34,815 nucleotides of DNA. It comes from Acidovorax sp. A1169. Its GTDB lineage: Bacteria > Pseudomonadota > Gammaproteobacteria > Burkholderiales > Burkholderiaceae_C. Shown here one piece after another: positions 33,904 through 34,815 of the stretch. Made by a program: the position numbers and the translations under genes. Below the pieces are notes generated by a model. The model saw only the letters and a list, made by a program, of their open reading frames with translations. It was not told the origin of the DNA and ran no database searches. Where the stretch lies: NCBI RefSeq assembly GCF_030704685.1, contig NZ_JAUZDX010000032.1:1-34815 (forward strand), in the 5' to 3' direction. The first letter of the stretch is position 1; each line of letters starts with the position of its first letter.

Positions 33904-34467
33904 ATGCACAGACCTTTGCGCCCCCTATCACTATTCACAAAGACTCATGGTCACGCCGAATCAACAGATAGCGCGGTATCCCCCTTTTCCGAGACAACGC
34001 TTGAACTCTGTGCTCGCGATTGGGCACCTGCGGTAGCACGCGCGTCGGCTGCGCCTGGTGCTGTTTCGAAACAGGATGGCGCTTTCATAGAACTGCTGAA
34101 CGCCTACCGGGCGTACGGAGGCCTTTCGCGCCTGCACAGCATTACACAGCATGGTTTCGTTCGATCCGACGGACGTAGCTGCGAGGTTAATGACATGTTT
34201 GTTGCGGGTGAAATATTCGGACTCCGGTGGTGTCATGCGACGTGGATACCGATGTTTCAGTTCAATTTTCCTGGGCTGATGCTTGCCACCGGACCGCGTC
34301 GAGTCGTCGCCGAGTTGGGGGACATCTTTGATGGTTGGGGGCTTGCAATTTGGTTTGTGGCGCCGAATGTCTTCCTGGCCAACCACTCCCCCATTGAGTG
34401 TCTGGACTCGCATCTGGGCCATGTGCTCGAGGCAGCTCGCACGGATCGCTTTGTGGCGACCGGCTGA
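33904..34467 (+). CDS. DUF2384 (MbcA/ParS/Xre toxin-binding type) protein
   Basis: 187 residues. The ATG at 33904 has GGAG eight bases upstream; an open frame from 33823 lacks a site. The last ~70 residues carry the DUF2384 pattern: FGLRW near the middle, then FQFNFPGLMLATGPRRVVAELGD, WGLAIWFVAPNVFL and SPIECLDSHLGHVLEAARTDRF. In RES-Xre toxin-antitoxin pairs this domain binds the RES toxin, but many long solo proteins carry it too. The N-terminal ~100 residues have no recognised domain. No RES toxin is visible in the 350 bases to the window edge, and none upstream. Confidence 0.7.
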   Translation: MHRPLRPLSLFTKTHGHAESTDSAVSPFSETTLELCARDWAPAVARASAAPGAVSKQDGAFIELLNAYRAYGGLSRLHSITQHGFVRSDGRSCEVNDMFVAGEIFGLRWCHATWIPMFQFNFPGLMLATGPRRVVAELGDIFDGWGLAIWFVAPNVFLANHSPIECLDSHLGHVLEAARTDRFVATG

Positions 34468-34815
34468 CAGATCATCAACCGCATCCATATGCCATCAAGG
34501 CGGTGATAATTTTCCTCCCAGAGTGACCTTCGCCTTTCCGGATCGCTTGCAGGTCTGCAAGCCCAAATGCAATCGCTGCATTCAGATCCGGCTTGGCATA
34601 GCTCGCACGGGTGCTACCTTGAGCCCGCAGCGCCTGCTCATCCAAAAAATGGATCACAGCGTAGCAATGGAGGCCGACTGGACCGACTCCTGGCAGGCCA
34701 TCCGTTCCGGGCGTGTCGAGCGACGCAGATGCTGCCGGTCGCCCCCGCATTTAGCAACATGGGCGCGTAACTCTCATTTCGTTCATGCCTACTCCACGGG
34801 CAATGACGTTCGAAC
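34468..34815. other. Right edge, no supported gene
   Basis: A leftward 91-codon frame (34475-34750) contains KPDLNAAIAFGLADLQAI, which looks helical, but no family or good ribosome site is evident. Left unassigned. Confidence 0.4.

Noticed and set aside
34475..34750. 91-codon leftward frame at the right edge
   Set aside because: No domain or convincing ribosome site; could be real but not supported.

Overview
The window is high-GC DNA with the gene content of a beta-proteobacterium, probably order Burkholderiales and perhaps a Comamonadaceae-like genus. That assignment is inference from protein families and codon bias; there is no rRNA, tRNA or core housekeeping gene to fix it. Genes are short transcription units on both strands, separated by gene debris and IS sequences, so it reads as an accessory region or genomic island rather than core chromosome.

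Left part (1-11.9 kb): the start of a secreted protein that looks like a protease propeptide (cut by the window edge); a KfrA-like coiled-coil DNA-binding protein with two tandem 13-bp direct repeats in its promoter region; and a 2469-residue surface/secreted protein (DUF4347 head, glycine-rich part, ten ~120-residue repeats in alternating A/B types, RTX calcium repeats, DUF4214-like tail). Behind it lie an IS30-family transposase fragment, the C-terminal fragment of a second RTX-type adhesin, and decayed small genes.

Middle (11.9-23.1 kb): an MgtA-type Mg2+ P-type ATPase; a YXWGXW-repeat envelope protein preceded by a tightly coupled 51-codon gene; a DUF2231 membrane protein overlapping a PQQ-type (sorbosone dehydrogenase-like) lipoprotein; a SYLF lipid-binding protein; two paralogous triple-BON proteins on either side of a Crp/Fnr-type regulator; and a complete IS5-family element (21051-22347) with inverted repeats and a target duplication. 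Most of these products are predicted to sit in the membrane or periplasm.

Right part (23.1-34.8 kb): a YeeE/YedE pseudogene, a fatty-acid hydroxylase-family protein, an ABC-2 permease pseudogene, a Dps ferritin, and an operon for a three-heme cytochrome c, a 2Fe-2S subunit and a Tat-exported molybdopterin subunit (AldFGH/IorAB-like periplasmic aldehyde-type oxidoreductase). After it come an ABC-ATPase tail fragment overlapping the start of a Ca2+-type P-type ATPase, and a DUF2384 (MbcA/ParS/Xre) protein.

Taken together the intact genes suggest envelope and ion homeostasis, periplasmic oxidation and stress protection. The number of broken genes (at least six remnants) shows repeated insertion, deletion and recombination. 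I see no CRISPR array, prophage, rRNA or tRNA. I found no clearly new defence or biosynthetic system; the best candidates for new biology are the alternating-repeat giant protein, the 51-codon gene coupled to the YXWGXW protein, and the twin BON/Crp arrangement.
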